Assembly: GCA_024278345.1 (NCBI GenBank)
Contig: JAJRTK010000055.1
Coordinates: 1 to 9,430 of the forward strand
Source of the DNA: a bacterium
Lineage (GTDB): Bacteria > CSSED10-310 > JAJRTK01
Direction of reading: 5' to 3'
DNA length: 9,430 nucleotides
The notes under the pieces are model-generated. The model saw only the letters and a program-made list of their open reading frames with translations, had not been told where the DNA came from and made no database searches. The first letter of the stretch is position 1. Each line of letters opens with the position of its first letter. Positions 1 through 6,604 of the stretch are shown here, piece after piece. A program made the translations under genes and the position numbers.

Positions 1-232
1 ATGCCCATGCCGGTGTGGCGGAGCCCGGCGGCCTGGCGGAAGACGCGGCGGCCCCATCTCCGGATGTTTCCGTGCCTGGGACTGGGGACGGTTTATCCAC
101 GGATGCCCATGCCGGTGTGGCGGAGCCCGGCGGCCTGGCGGAAGACGCGGCGGCCCCATCTCCGGATGTTTCCGTGCCTGGGACTGGGGACGGTTTATCC
201 ACGGATGCCCATGCCGGTGTGGCGGAGCCCGG
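1..232 (+). repeat. Perfect 102-bp tandem repeat, 2.3 copies, coding
   Basis: Positions 1-102 and 103-204 are identical base for base. A third copy matches for its first 28 bases (205-232) and then diverges, keeping only scattered similarity such as GGCGGAAG near 239-246. The period is 34 codons exactly, so copy number can change without a frameshift. The frame that continues into the downstream protein encodes an acidic repeat containing AEPGGLAEDAAAPSPD and VPGTGDGLST. The array touches the window edge, so more copies may lie upstream. Complete identity, including third codon positions, points to recent duplication or ongoing homogenisation. Confidence 0.95.
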
Positions 233-737
233 GAATGGGGCGGAAGGTGCGAGTAGCAGCGGCGGGCCCGCCGCTGATGGGAGCGGACCTCAACAAAAAG
301 GAGCGCTTCCTGGAGTAGAGAACTCAATGGCTCATGGGCAAAACCCCAGTACGGGGGCTTCTTTGGCACAACATCCGGTGAAAGGAGCGGAGGATAAGGT
401 TGTTCTGGAGCTTCTTTGTTTCTCCCGTGGTCGTGGAGAGGCCGGTGAGCTTGGGTTGAGCACCTACCGGGTTCGATATATTTTGGAGACTCCCGACGGG
501 AGGAAACCTTGGCGAAAGAGGCTGATTCGGACGGTGACGGGTGGAGCGGGTGCTTCGGCGAGGCGCGGTTATTCTTTTGGCGTCGCCTCGGTGGAGTTTC
601 GCTTGGGTCCCATGGCGGGTGGCAGACGTCTCATGAAATTGAAGCTCGAATCGTTTGTCGCCAGGAGGTTGGATGTAACGGAGACTTTTTCGGCATCCTT
701 TGAAACTCCCGGTCGGATTTCTGTAGGGGGCTTGTGA
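3..737 (+). CDS. GspJ-like minor pseudopilin, 3' part (5' end outside window)
   Basis: The reading frame is open from the window edge to the TGA at 735-737, so the N-terminus, where a prepilin leader and hydrophobic helix would sit, is missing. About 245 codons are visible. The first ~78 residues are two perfect copies and a partial third copy of a 34-residue Ala/Gly/Pro/Asp-rich repeat. They are followed by ~45 low-complexity residues rich in Gly, Ser, Ala and Gln, which suggests a disordered linker. The last ~115 residues look like a folded beta-rich domain: VLELLCFSRG, then YRVRYILETPDG, FGVASVEFRLG and KLKLES, ending in FSASFETPGR. That strand pattern resembles the C-terminal half of GspJ. 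The call also rests on position, since the gene directly precedes gspK with a one-base overlap, as gspJ usually does. GspJ, with GspI and GspK, forms the pseudopilus tip. It could instead be another prepilin-like protein. The repeat insertion is not typical of GspJ. Confidence 0.6.
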   Translation, partial: AHAGVAEPGGLAEDAAAPSPDVSVPGTGDGLSTDAHAGVAEPGGLAEDAAAPSPDVSVPGTGDGLSTDAHAGVAEPGNGAEGASSSGGPAADGSGPQQKGALPGVENSMAHGQNPSTGASLAQHPVKGAEDKVVLELLCFSRGRGEAGELGLSTYRVRYILETPDGRKPWRKRLIRTVTGGAGASARRGYSFGVASVEFRLGPMAGGRRLMKLKLESFVARRLDVTETFSASFETPGRISVGGL

Positions 738-1660
738 TGAAGCCTGGCGGAGAGATTCCTGGATGTTCCATGTCGAGCGTTCTTCGCGGTGGCGTCGGAG
801 AGCGTGGGAATGCCATTATCATGGTGCTATTGCTGCTGACATTTCTGGGAGGCCTTGGTTTTGCTTTTCGGCAAATGATGGGGCTGAAGGGGCGGATCGT
901 GGCGTCCCACGTGGAGCGTGCGCAAGCCGGAGAATGTGCCCGGGCCGGTCTTGAGGTGGCTTTGTCTTTGCTTCGTTCCGATGATCCCGCCATAGACACG
1001 TTGGGCGATTCCTGGGCGAGTTCTTCATTTCTTGCGGGGACCTTGGAAGGGCGGTGCCGCTATTGGCTGAGACCCGGTGGCGGTGTTTCCGCGGCGGGGA
1101 TTCGGGATTTAGAGGGCCGGCTTCCGGTAAACCGCCTTCCGCCGGCGTTTTTGTCGAGGATTCCGGGCCTGTCAGCAGAAGCAGCTCGGAAGGTAGAGGA
1201 AGCGCGCAAGGCTGCGTCGATTCCCACTGTGTCGAGTTTCTTGGAGTTGGCGGCCTTGGACCGGGAGGCAGTGGCCAAGGAGTTGGGGGCTGGGGCGGGT
1301 GCTTTCTTTTCAGTCTTCGACGTTTCCACGGTGAATGTGAACACAGCCAGCGCGGGAGTGTTGGCCGTGGTGCTGGGGGATATGGTACTGGCACGGGAGA
1401 TCGTGAAAGTTCGGCGAGGGAAGGATGGGCGTGATGGCACGGAGGATGATCGCCCATGGCGCAGCCTGGAGAAGCTGGGCAAATTGCTGGGGAAGGCTGG
1501 AGTTCGCGTCGATTGGCTGAGCGTTCAGTCGAGCCTGTTCGAGGTGGTGTCGGTGGGGGAAGCCAGAAACGGCACTTTTTATGCGCGTTATGGCCTTCAA
1601 GCCTTGGTGCGGCGAACAGAGGCGGGAGACGTGACTGTGGTATCTTCCCGTGAACTCTAG
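737..1660 (+). CDS. gspK: Type II secretion minor pseudopilin GspK
   Basis: GspK sits at the tip of the pseudopilus in the periplasm. Three features show the family. First, a type III prepilin-like leader ends GERG, followed by NAIIMVLLLLTFLGGLGFAF; cleavage is expected after the Gly, and mature position 5 is Met rather than Glu, as expected for GspK, which lacks Glu5. Second, the motif IRDLEGRLPVNRLP (about residues 122-135) is the usual GspK D-x-x-G-R-x-x-x-N segment. Third, STVNVNTASAGVLAVVLGD (about 197-215) is the helix-hairpin-helix-type 'NVNTA' motif. At 307 residues the length is normal. I chose ATG 737, which overlaps the upstream stop (TGATG), because AGGGGG at 725-730 lies 6 bases before it. 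GTG 734 directly precedes it in frame and is possible. It is translationally coupled to the GspJ-like gene. Confidence 0.92.
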   Translation: MKPGGEIPGCSMSSVLRGGVGERGNAIIMVLLLLTFLGGLGFAFRQMMGLKGRIVASHVERAQAGECARAGLEVALSLLRSDDPAIDTLGDSWASSSFLAGTLEGRCRYWLRPGGGVSAAGIRDLEGRLPVNRLPPAFLSRIPGLSAEAARKVEEARKAASIPTVSSFLELAALDREAVAKELGAGAGAFFSVFDVSTVNVNTASAGVLAVVLGDMVLAREIVKVRRGKDGRDGTEDDRPWRSLEKLGKLLGKAGVRVDWLSVQSSLFEVVSVGEARNGTFYARYGLQALVRRTEAGDVTVVSSREL

Positions 1661-1708
1661 GAATTTTCGTCAAACAGAAACTTATGAGGCCCTGGCCGTG
1701 GGGATTGG

Positions 1709-3892
1709 GTGAAAGGCTTGGAACAGAGCGTCAACATGAAGGATTTGCCTCGGCTCACCGTGCGTGAAGCGTTGGAGGCAGTGGGTCTTCTGAAGGAGTC
1801 GGAGAGCAACGAGCTGTTGGCGGTGGATTTGGATGGGATCGCCGAGGATGACGATCGATTTTCCGACGCGTTCCGGCAACTCAACGCCAACTTCAACTAC
1901 CGAAACTTGATGAAGGTCCTGAACTACCCAATCTGGGGTGGCAAGGGGCGTCAGGTCCAGGAAACGCTTCGCAGGACGCTCCTCGATCTTGGGCACGTTT
2001 CCGATGGGGAAATGCTCTTGGCCCTCGACAGCGATCCGCCGTCGGGCCGGGGGTTGGCGGCGTTGCTCATCGAGCACGATATCGTGGAGCCGGCGGTGCT
2101 GAGCGAAGCGAGGGAAAAGCAGCGCGGGTCGGGAGATTCTCTTTGGAAGGTCTTGGTGTCCGAGGGGTGGATCGAGCCTCAAAAAGCAGCGCAGCTCTTG
2201 AGGCGGTGGAACATCTATCGCCACCGGAAAGATGCCGAAACTTTTCTTTTGGAGCTTCTGGAGGTGATGGAGATCCTTGGCCCCGACAAGGAGGTTGCCA
2301 GGAGCAAGCGCGGGAAGAAAAAAGGGAAGGGGTCTGGTTTCGGTTCCGTTCTTTCCGCTGCGGGGGGGACCAAGGAGCGCATCCTGGAACTGCTGGAGCC
2401 ATTCCTGGACCTTGTTTTCGAGGCGGTGGATACAGAGGCCGCCGTGGAAAGCGACTTGCTTCTGGCTTTTCCGCTGTCGGCTCTTCGGGAGCTTCGGTTC
2501 CTGCCCTTGGAAAGACGAGCCCAAAAACTCACGGTAGGGCTTGTGGATCCGCGGCTTTTTCCCCGGCTGAAGGAGCTCAGGGAGGCGAGCCGGTTCCAAC
2601 TGGAGCCCGTCTTGATTCGCCCCGGAGACTGGCGGCGCGTCCTCAAAAAATGGAGCAATCAAGAGCATCGCCCGCGGAGAGAACTCAAGGATCTGGTGGC
2701 CGCCAGCCAGGGGCAGACGTCGGAGGCGGCCGACCTCCAGAGTCCGGCCGTGAAGATGGCCCGCTCCATTTTGGAGGCCGGACTCGAGGCTCAGGCCACG
2801 GATATCCATCTCGAACCCACCCGGGAGAGGCTCCGCGTCCGGTTTCGCCTCGACGGGCGCCTCCACGATGTCATGTCTGTTCCCAAGGGACTTGAAACAG
2901 AGGTCCTGTCCAGGATCAAAATCCTGGCAAACATGGACATCGCCGAAAAACGCCGACCGCAGGATGGCCATTTTTCGCTACACTTCGAAGGGAGTGAGTT
3001 CAATCTGCGCGTGGCCACGTTGCCCACGTACCGAGGGGAGAAACTCGTTCTGCGGGTGCTTGACGAAACCAATGTCCTTCGCGGGTTGGGGCAGATTGGG
3101 TTCGAACGGGAAGAGCGGGAACGCTTCGAGCAGCTCATCTACAAGCCCCACGGGATGCTCCTGGTTACGGGGCCCATGGGGAGCGGAAAATCGACGACCC
3201 TTTACAGCGCGCTTTCCTGTCTCAATACGGCGGAAAACAACGTGGTGACCATCGAAGATCCGGTGGAATACGAGCTTAAAGGGATCAATCAGGTTCAGGT
3301 GGAGCCCGAGATCGGAGTCACTTTTGCCGCGGGGTTGCGAGCGGTCTTGCGCCAGGACGCCGACATCCTCATGGTGGGGGAGATCCGGGACCAGGAGACG
3401 GCGAAGGTGGCTACGTGGGCTGCCCTCACGGGCCATTTGGTGCTATGCACGCTCCACACCAACGATGCCACCAGCGCCGTGACGATGCTTTGCAGTCTTG
3501 GCGTGGAGCGATATGTCGTGGCGGGAGCCCTCATTGGCGTCGTGGCGCAGAGACTCGTGCGCCAACTCTGTCCTGACTGCAAGGAGCCCTACCCCCCGCC
3601 AAGCACGCTGCTCCGCGAGATTGGCCTCGAAGGCGATGTTTCGCCCACCCTCTACAGGGCCAAGGGGTGCAATTTCTGTTTTCACACCGGATTCAGAGGG
3701 CGGACAGGAGTGTTCGAGCTCCTTGGTATCGATGATGAGATGCGGCAGATGATCATGAGAGACGCCACTGAACAGAAGTTGCGCCAGCAAGCAATTCGCA
3801 CGGGAACACAGACGTTGAGGCAAAACGGACTACGAAAAATTCTGGATGGGAAGTCAAGCGTCGAAGAAGTCATGCGGGAGATTGAGCTTTGA
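1709..3892 (+). CDS. gspE: Type II secretion assembly ATPase GspE (long N-terminus)
   Basis: This cytoplasmic hexameric ATPase drives pseudopilus assembly. Residues are counted from GTG 1709. A helical N1-like domain lies at about 95-172 (LLIEHDIVEPAVLSEAREKQ, LVSEGWIEPQKAAQLL). A basic linker SKRGKKKGKGSG is at 199-210 and an N2-like domain with FLPLERRAQKLTVGLVDP lies at about 250-315. The ATPase core starts near 345 with DIHLEP. It carries Walker A GPMGSGKSTT (488-497), Asp box TIEDPVEY (514-521), Walker B ILMVGEIRD (553-561) and His box GHLVLCTLHTN (575-585). A zinc-binding tetracysteine follows: CPDC (621-624) and CNFC (654-657). At 727 residues it is well above the ~500 of classical GspE and the ~570 of PilB; the excess is all N-terminal. 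The start is uncertain: GTG 1709 has GGGGA four bases upstream, while ATG 1736 has only a weak AGAG. The gene lies 48 bp after gspK, probably in one operon. PilB is the alternative, but adjacency to gspK favours GspE. Confidence 0.95.
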   Translation: MKGLEQSVNMKDLPRLTVREALEAVGLLKESESNELLAVDLDGIAEDDDRFSDAFRQLNANFNYRNLMKVLNYPIWGGKGRQVQETLRRTLLDLGHVSDGEMLLALDSDPPSGRGLAALLIEHDIVEPAVLSEAREKQRGSGDSLWKVLVSEGWIEPQKAAQLLRRWNIYRHRKDAETFLLELLEVMEILGPDKEVARSKRGKKKGKGSGFGSVLSAAGGTKERILELLEPFLDLVFEAVDTEAAVESDLLLAFPLSALRELRFLPLERRAQKLTVGLVDPRLFPRLKELREASRFQLEPVLIRPGDWRRVLKKWSNQEHRPRRELKDLVAASQGQTSEAADLQSPAVKMARSILEAGLEAQATDIHLEPTRERLRVRFRLDGRLHDVMSVPKGLETEVLSRIKILANMDIAEKRRPQDGHFSLHFEGSEFNLRVATLPTYRGEKLVLRVLDETNVLRGLGQIGFEREERERFEQLIYKPHGMLLVTGPMGSGKSTTLYSALSCLNTAENNVVTIEDPVEYELKGINQVQVEPEIGVTFAAGLRAVLRQDADILMVGEIRDQETAKVATWAALTGHLVLCTLHTNDATSAVTMLCSLGVERYVVAGALIGVVAQRLVRQLCPDCKEPYPPPSTLLREIGLEGDVSPTLYRAKGCNFCFHTGFRGRTGVFELLGIDDEMRQMIMRDATEQKLRQQAIRTGTQTLRQNGLRKILDGKSSVEEVMREIEL

Positions 3893-3960
3893 CCCGAAAC
3901 TTTCATCACGGATCCGTGGCGGGGTTTGACCCATGGCTTTTACTCCGAGGGGAATAGATC
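3893..3960. other. gspE-gspF gap with palindrome and 8-bp direct repeat
   Basis: This 68-bp spacer contains a perfect 12-bp palindrome, CACGGATCCGTG (3907-3918). The octamer TTTGACCC occurs twice, at 3888-3895 (overlapping the gspE stop codon) and 3925-3932. The second copy also forms a short GGGT-TTG-ACCC hairpin (3922-3932). There is no T-run for an intrinsic terminator. A protein-binding site or an mRNA structure that sets the GspE:GspF ratio is possible, but chance is not excluded. Confidence 0.3.
3947..3952 (+). promoter_or_regulatory. Ribosome binding site of gspF
   Basis: GAGGGG lies 8 bases before ATG 3961 and is a good Shine-Dalgarno match. It fixes the gspF start and so supports the view that the short GspF N-terminus is genuine rather than a mis-called start. 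Confidence 0.6.
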
Positions 3961-5058
3961 ATGGCAAAGGAAAAGGGGCTACTCTCCCGAAATATCTCTG
4001 AGTTCACCGGACATGTCGATGTTCGGAACCTGACGCTCTTTTGCCGTCAGCTTTCGACTTTGCTCAACGTTGGACTGCCATTGCTCAGGGCACTGAATGT
4101 GTTGTCGGATCGTACGAGCAATCTGGTGATGCGCCGCAAAATCAAGGGACTTGCGGAGCAGGTGGAGAAGGGCAAATCGTTTTCCGCCGCGTTGATGGAA
4201 GAGAGAGGGATTTTTGACGACTTTTTCGTCAACACCGTGCGGGCTGGCGAGGAAGGGGGCATTTTGCAGAAAACCCTCCACCTCATGGCGGACTACCTGG
4301 AAAAAGATCGGAATATCCGCCACCGGATGAAGAGCGTTCTTCTCTACCCCGGCATTACGCTGGGCTTCTCTTTCATCGTGCTGGCTTTCATCTTGATGGT
4401 GGTGATTCCCAAGTTCCAGGATGCCTACAAGATGACCAACATTCAGGCGCTTCCAACGCCGACGGTCGTGGTCATCGCGGTCTCGAACTTTCTTAATCTC
4501 TATTTCTGGTGGCTTTTGGCGGGACTGGGATCTGTTTTGTTTCTTTTCTGGCTCTGGACCAAAACCTCCATGGGCCGCTCCGTCCTCGATTGGCTCAGCT
4601 TGCGTCTGCCCGTCGCCGGCACTCTTCAACAGAACATCCTACTCTATCGCCTTGCCCGCCTCATGCATTTGCTCTTGGAAAGCGGCGTTTCAGTGCAACG
4701 CGCCATAGAGATCAGCGCCAAGGCATCGGGGAATCTCCAAGTCCAACATCCGCTCCTTGCCATCGCTCAATCCATCACCAGCGGCCGAAGCGTGGAGGCT
4801 TCGTTCCGGGAGCACCGCTTCTTTCCCGAACTGTTCGTGGACATGATCGGGATCGGCGAGGAAACCGGCGCCATCGGGAGCGTCATGAATAAGCTCTCAC
4901 AGACCTTTGAAGAAGAGGTGGAGAGCTCCCTGACGAATATCGGCATGTTGCTAGAGCCCATCATGGTGATGATTGTGGGAGCCATCGTCGTCCTCATCGC
5001 CGTGGCCATCTTCGTCCCCTATCTTGGCATGTCCGAGGCCCTCCTCAAGGGCTCCTGA
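3961..5058 (+). CDS. gspF: Type II secretion inner-membrane platform protein GspF
   Basis: GspF is the polytopic membrane protein that couples the GspE motor to the pseudopilus. The sequence shows two T2SSF repeats. The first, residues ~23-147, contains LTLFCRQLSTLLNVGLPLLRAL and VRAGEEGGIL. The second, ~225-348, contains LYRLARLMHLLLESGVSVQRAI and IGIGEETGAI. Membrane segments are visible at about 127-149, 170-198 and 330-353, the usual three. The protein is 365 residues against ~400 for the family: it starts almost directly at the first repeat and lacks the N-terminal segment of about 40 residues that normally precedes it. The RBS supports this start. It lies 68 bp after gspE on the same strand, so the two are probably co-transcribed. 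PilC is the alternative name; the gspK neighbour favours GspF. The stop codon lies in a small imperfect hairpin (5047-5063). Confidence 0.93.
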   Translation: MAKEKGLLSRNISEFTGHVDVRNLTLFCRQLSTLLNVGLPLLRALNVLSDRTSNLVMRRKIKGLAEQVEKGKSFSAALMEERGIFDDFFVNTVRAGEEGGILQKTLHLMADYLEKDRNIRHRMKSVLLYPGITLGFSFIVLAFILMVVIPKFQDAYKMTNIQALPTPTVVVIAVSNFLNLYFWWLLAGLGSVLFLFWLWTKTSMGRSVLDWLSLRLPVAGTLQQNILLYRLARLMHLLLESGVSVQRAIEISAKASGNLQVQHPLLAIAQSITSGRSVEASFREHRFFPELFVDMIGIGEETGAIGSVMNKLSQTFEEEVESSLTNIGMLLEPIMVMIVGAIVVLIAVAIFVPYLGMSEALLKGS

Positions 5059-5253
5059 GCCTTCCCTCCACTTCTCCCGGCTCTCCGCGAAGGAAAGGCC
5101 ACCGCGCCAAGCTTTTCCTTGAGCCATGCTTTTCTTTGAGTTGATTTCCGCTCCCATTGGGCGGCAGCCGCCGCCCACTACTCGCCTCTCATGACCCCCA
5201 AACCAGGCCCTCTCCCCAACATGAGCCAACCGCCTGACCAGAAGAGAGAATCC
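5059..5253. other. gspF-thrC intergenic region / thrC leader
   Basis: There is no convincing gene in these ~195 bases. The arms AAGGAAA (5090-5096) and TTTCCTT (5114-5120) can form a stem with an inner GGC/GCC pairing, followed by T-rich DNA up to 5137. This is a weak candidate terminator for the gsp operon. A strong GC hairpin lies at 5158-5177. I see no clear -35/-10 pair for thrC. If thrC starts at ATG 5191 the non-coding part is only ~132 bp. Confidence 0.35.
5158..5177. repeat. GC-rich hairpin upstream of thrC
   Basis: A perfect inverted repeat with 8-bp arms, TGGGCGGC and GCCGCCCA, and a 4-base AGCC loop. No T-run follows on either strand. It resembles the hairpins at 6515-6570 and 9369-9387 in having GGC/GCC arms around a tiny loop, but its loop has four bases rather than three. 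It may be a divergent member of the same dispersed family or a leader structure of thrC. Confidence 0.5.
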
Positions 5254-6489
5254 ATGCGGGGATTTGGAGCTGTCCACGAGCTTGACTGCCTGCTTTGCCA
5301 CCGCCGTTTCGAGCCTGGCAGCGCCGCCTATACCTGCCCCGATTGCGGCGACGAAGGGATCTTGGATGTCAAATACGACTACGCCAAGATCCAGTTCGAC
5401 CCCCTGAGCCCAAGGCGCCGCAAAGAAGCTTCGCTCTGGCGTTATTTGCCGTTGCTCCCTTTGGACAAGATTCCACCGTTGAGCCTCAATGTCGGGTGGA
5501 CACCCCTTTATCGCTATCCGGGGGGCGGCTTCGAGGGATCCAAGGGCGGCTGCAAGCTTTTCATCAAGGATGACAGCCGAAATCCCACTGCCTCCCTCAA
5601 GGATCGGGCGTCCGCCATCGGCGTCGGCCGCGCCCTGATTGAGGGTGCCGAGCGGATCGTCTGCGCTTCCACGGGGAACGCGGCCTCCTCCGTGGCCGGG
5701 TTGGCGGCCAACGCCGGGGTTCCCACCGCGATCCTGGTTCCGGAGACGATTCCTCAGGCGAAGCTCGCCCAGCTCTTGATCTTCGGGGCGCGGGTGATCC
5801 GTGTGCGCCAAGGATATCACGAAGCCTACCGGATGAGCCTGGAGCTCAGCCGAAGGTTCGGGTGGTACAATCGCAACTGCGCCTACAACCCCTACCTGGT
5901 GGAAGGCAAGAAGACGGTTTCTTTGGAGATCGCGGAACAACTGGACTGGAGTGCGCCAGACCTCGTTTTTGTGCCGCTGGGCGATGGTTGCATTCTCAGC
6001 GGAGTCAGGAAGGGGTTCCACGATCTCGTGGAGCTGGGCGTTCTTTCCCGAGAGCCCAGGCTCGTGGGCGTTCAGGCCAAGGGCTGTGCTCCCCTGGTGA
6101 AGGCCTTCCTGGAAAACAGGGAGTGCCAGCCCTGCGAGCCGAATACCCTTGCCGACAGCATTGCCGTGCCCCTTCCTCGGAACCGCCTCAAGGCGACGGC
6201 CGCACTCCGTTCGTCCAAGGGGACCATGTTGGCCGTGAGTGATGAGGAGATCCTCAGCGCCATGCGCCGTTTGGGGCGCGAGCTGGGCGTTTTTGCTGAA
6301 CCCGCCGGTGCCACCGCCTTTGCCGGAGCCCTTCGCTGGGCCCGGGAAGGGAGGTTGAGCGGGGCGGAGACCGCCGTGGCAATCGTGACCGGCAGCGGGC
6401 TGAAAGATGTCGCCGCGGCGCTCCAGGCAGTGGAAGAGACCCCCGTGGTCCAAGATTTTGCCCAGGTGGTGGAGCTTCTAGCGGAGTGA
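5254..6489 (+). CDS. thrC: Threonine synthase (PLP enzyme)
   Basis: It converts O-phosphohomoserine to threonine and phosphate in the cytoplasm, the last step of threonine synthesis. Residues are counted from ATG 5254. A zinc-ribbon-like CLLC (12-15) and CPDC (28-31) opens the protein. The substrate-binding segment NVGWTPLYRYPG follows at ~79-90. KDDSRNPTASLKDRAS (about 105-120) carries the PLP Schiff-base lysine at about 116. ASTGNAASSVAGLAA lies at ~138-152, the phosphate-binding region VPLGDG at ~240-245, and the C-terminal TGSGLKD at ~379-385 is a threonine synthase signature. The 411-residue length is normal. In-frame ATGs at 5191 and 5221 would add 21 or 11 Pro-rich residues; I prefer 5254 because GAGAGA (5244-5249) precedes it and the zinc ribbon then sits close to the N-terminus as in relatives. 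The gene stands alone here, without thrA or thrB, and converges on the AceE-like gene. Confidence 0.93.
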   Translation: MRGFGAVHELDCLLCHRRFEPGSAAYTCPDCGDEGILDVKYDYAKIQFDPLSPRRRKEASLWRYLPLLPLDKIPPLSLNVGWTPLYRYPGGGFEGSKGGCKLFIKDDSRNPTASLKDRASAIGVGRALIEGAERIVCASTGNAASSVAGLAANAGVPTAILVPETIPQAKLAQLLIFGARVIRVRQGYHEAYRMSLELSRRFGWYNRNCAYNPYLVEGKKTVSLEIAEQLDWSAPDLVFVPLGDGCILSGVRKGFHDLVELGVLSREPRLVGVQAKGCAPLVKAFLENRECQPCEPNTLADSIAVPLPRNRLKATAALRSSKGTMLAVSDEEILSAMRRLGRELGVFAEPAGATAFAGALRWAREGRLSGAETAVAIVTGSGLKDVAAALQAVEETPVVQDFAQVVELLAE

Positions 6490-6514
6490 CGCCCCCGAAG
6501 CCCGCCCACGTGGA

Positions 6515-6533
6515 GGCAGGCCCCAGGCCTGCC
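6515..6533 (-). repeat. REP-like hairpin C
   Basis: A perfect 8-bp inverted repeat with arms GGCAGGCC and GGCCTGCC and a 3-base loop. Read on the minus strand the core is AGGC-C-TGG-G-GCCT, which has the same GGC-N-TNN-N'-GCC layout as the hairpins at 6554-6570 and 9369-9387. Confidence 0.6.
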
Positions 6534-6553
6534 CTGACGGTGTCCCAGGGAGC

Positions 6554-6570
6554 GCGGGCGTCCCGCCCGC
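6554..6570 (+). repeat. REP-like hairpin B
   Basis: A perfect 7-bp inverted repeat with arms GCGGGCG and CGCCCGC and loop TCC. The core on the plus strand is GGGC-G-TCC-C-GCCC. It lies 20 bases from hairpin C and in the opposite orientation, as in paired REP elements. It is preceded by GGGAGC, comparable to GGTGGC before hairpin A on the minus strand. Confidence 0.6.
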
Positions 6571-6604
6571 TTCCTCTCCCGGCGGTTCCGCGCCCGTCCA
6601 CGGG

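Larger units (their letters stand above)
6490..6604. other. Convergent intergenic region with hairpins
   Basis: These 115 bp separate the 3' ends of two converging genes. They hold two strong hairpins (6515-6533 and 6554-6570) and a small one with CCCGT and ACGGG arms (6593-6604). None is followed by a T-run on either strand, so this is not a textbook intrinsic terminator. The hairpins could still protect or delimit the two transcript ends. Confidence 0.5.

Noticed and set aside
103-204. CRISPR-like repeat array
   Set aside because: The units are directly abutting with no spacers and lie in a continuous reading frame, so it is a coding tandem repeat.
1-318. Plus-strand 105-codon frame through the 102-bp repeat, rich in Arg, Pro and Trp
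   Set aside because: The repeat length is a multiple of 3, so a frame open in one unit stays open in all. The other frame continues into a domain that fits gspJ context and ends exactly at the gspK start.
1682-2971. Minus-strand open frame of 429 codons opposite gspE
   Set aside because: It is antisense to the gspE N-terminal and core-entry region. The product is low in recognisable structure and is explained by codon bias of the sense gene.
4951-6453. Minus-strand open frame of 500 codons opposite thrC
   Set aside because: It lies antisense to a gene with clear threonine synthase motifs. Long antisense frames are common in GC-rich codons, and the translation shows no recognisable domain.
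6554-6570. Intrinsic terminator for thrC or the AceE-like gene
   Set aside because: The stem is strong, but no T-run follows on either strand, so I list it as a REP-like hairpin instead.
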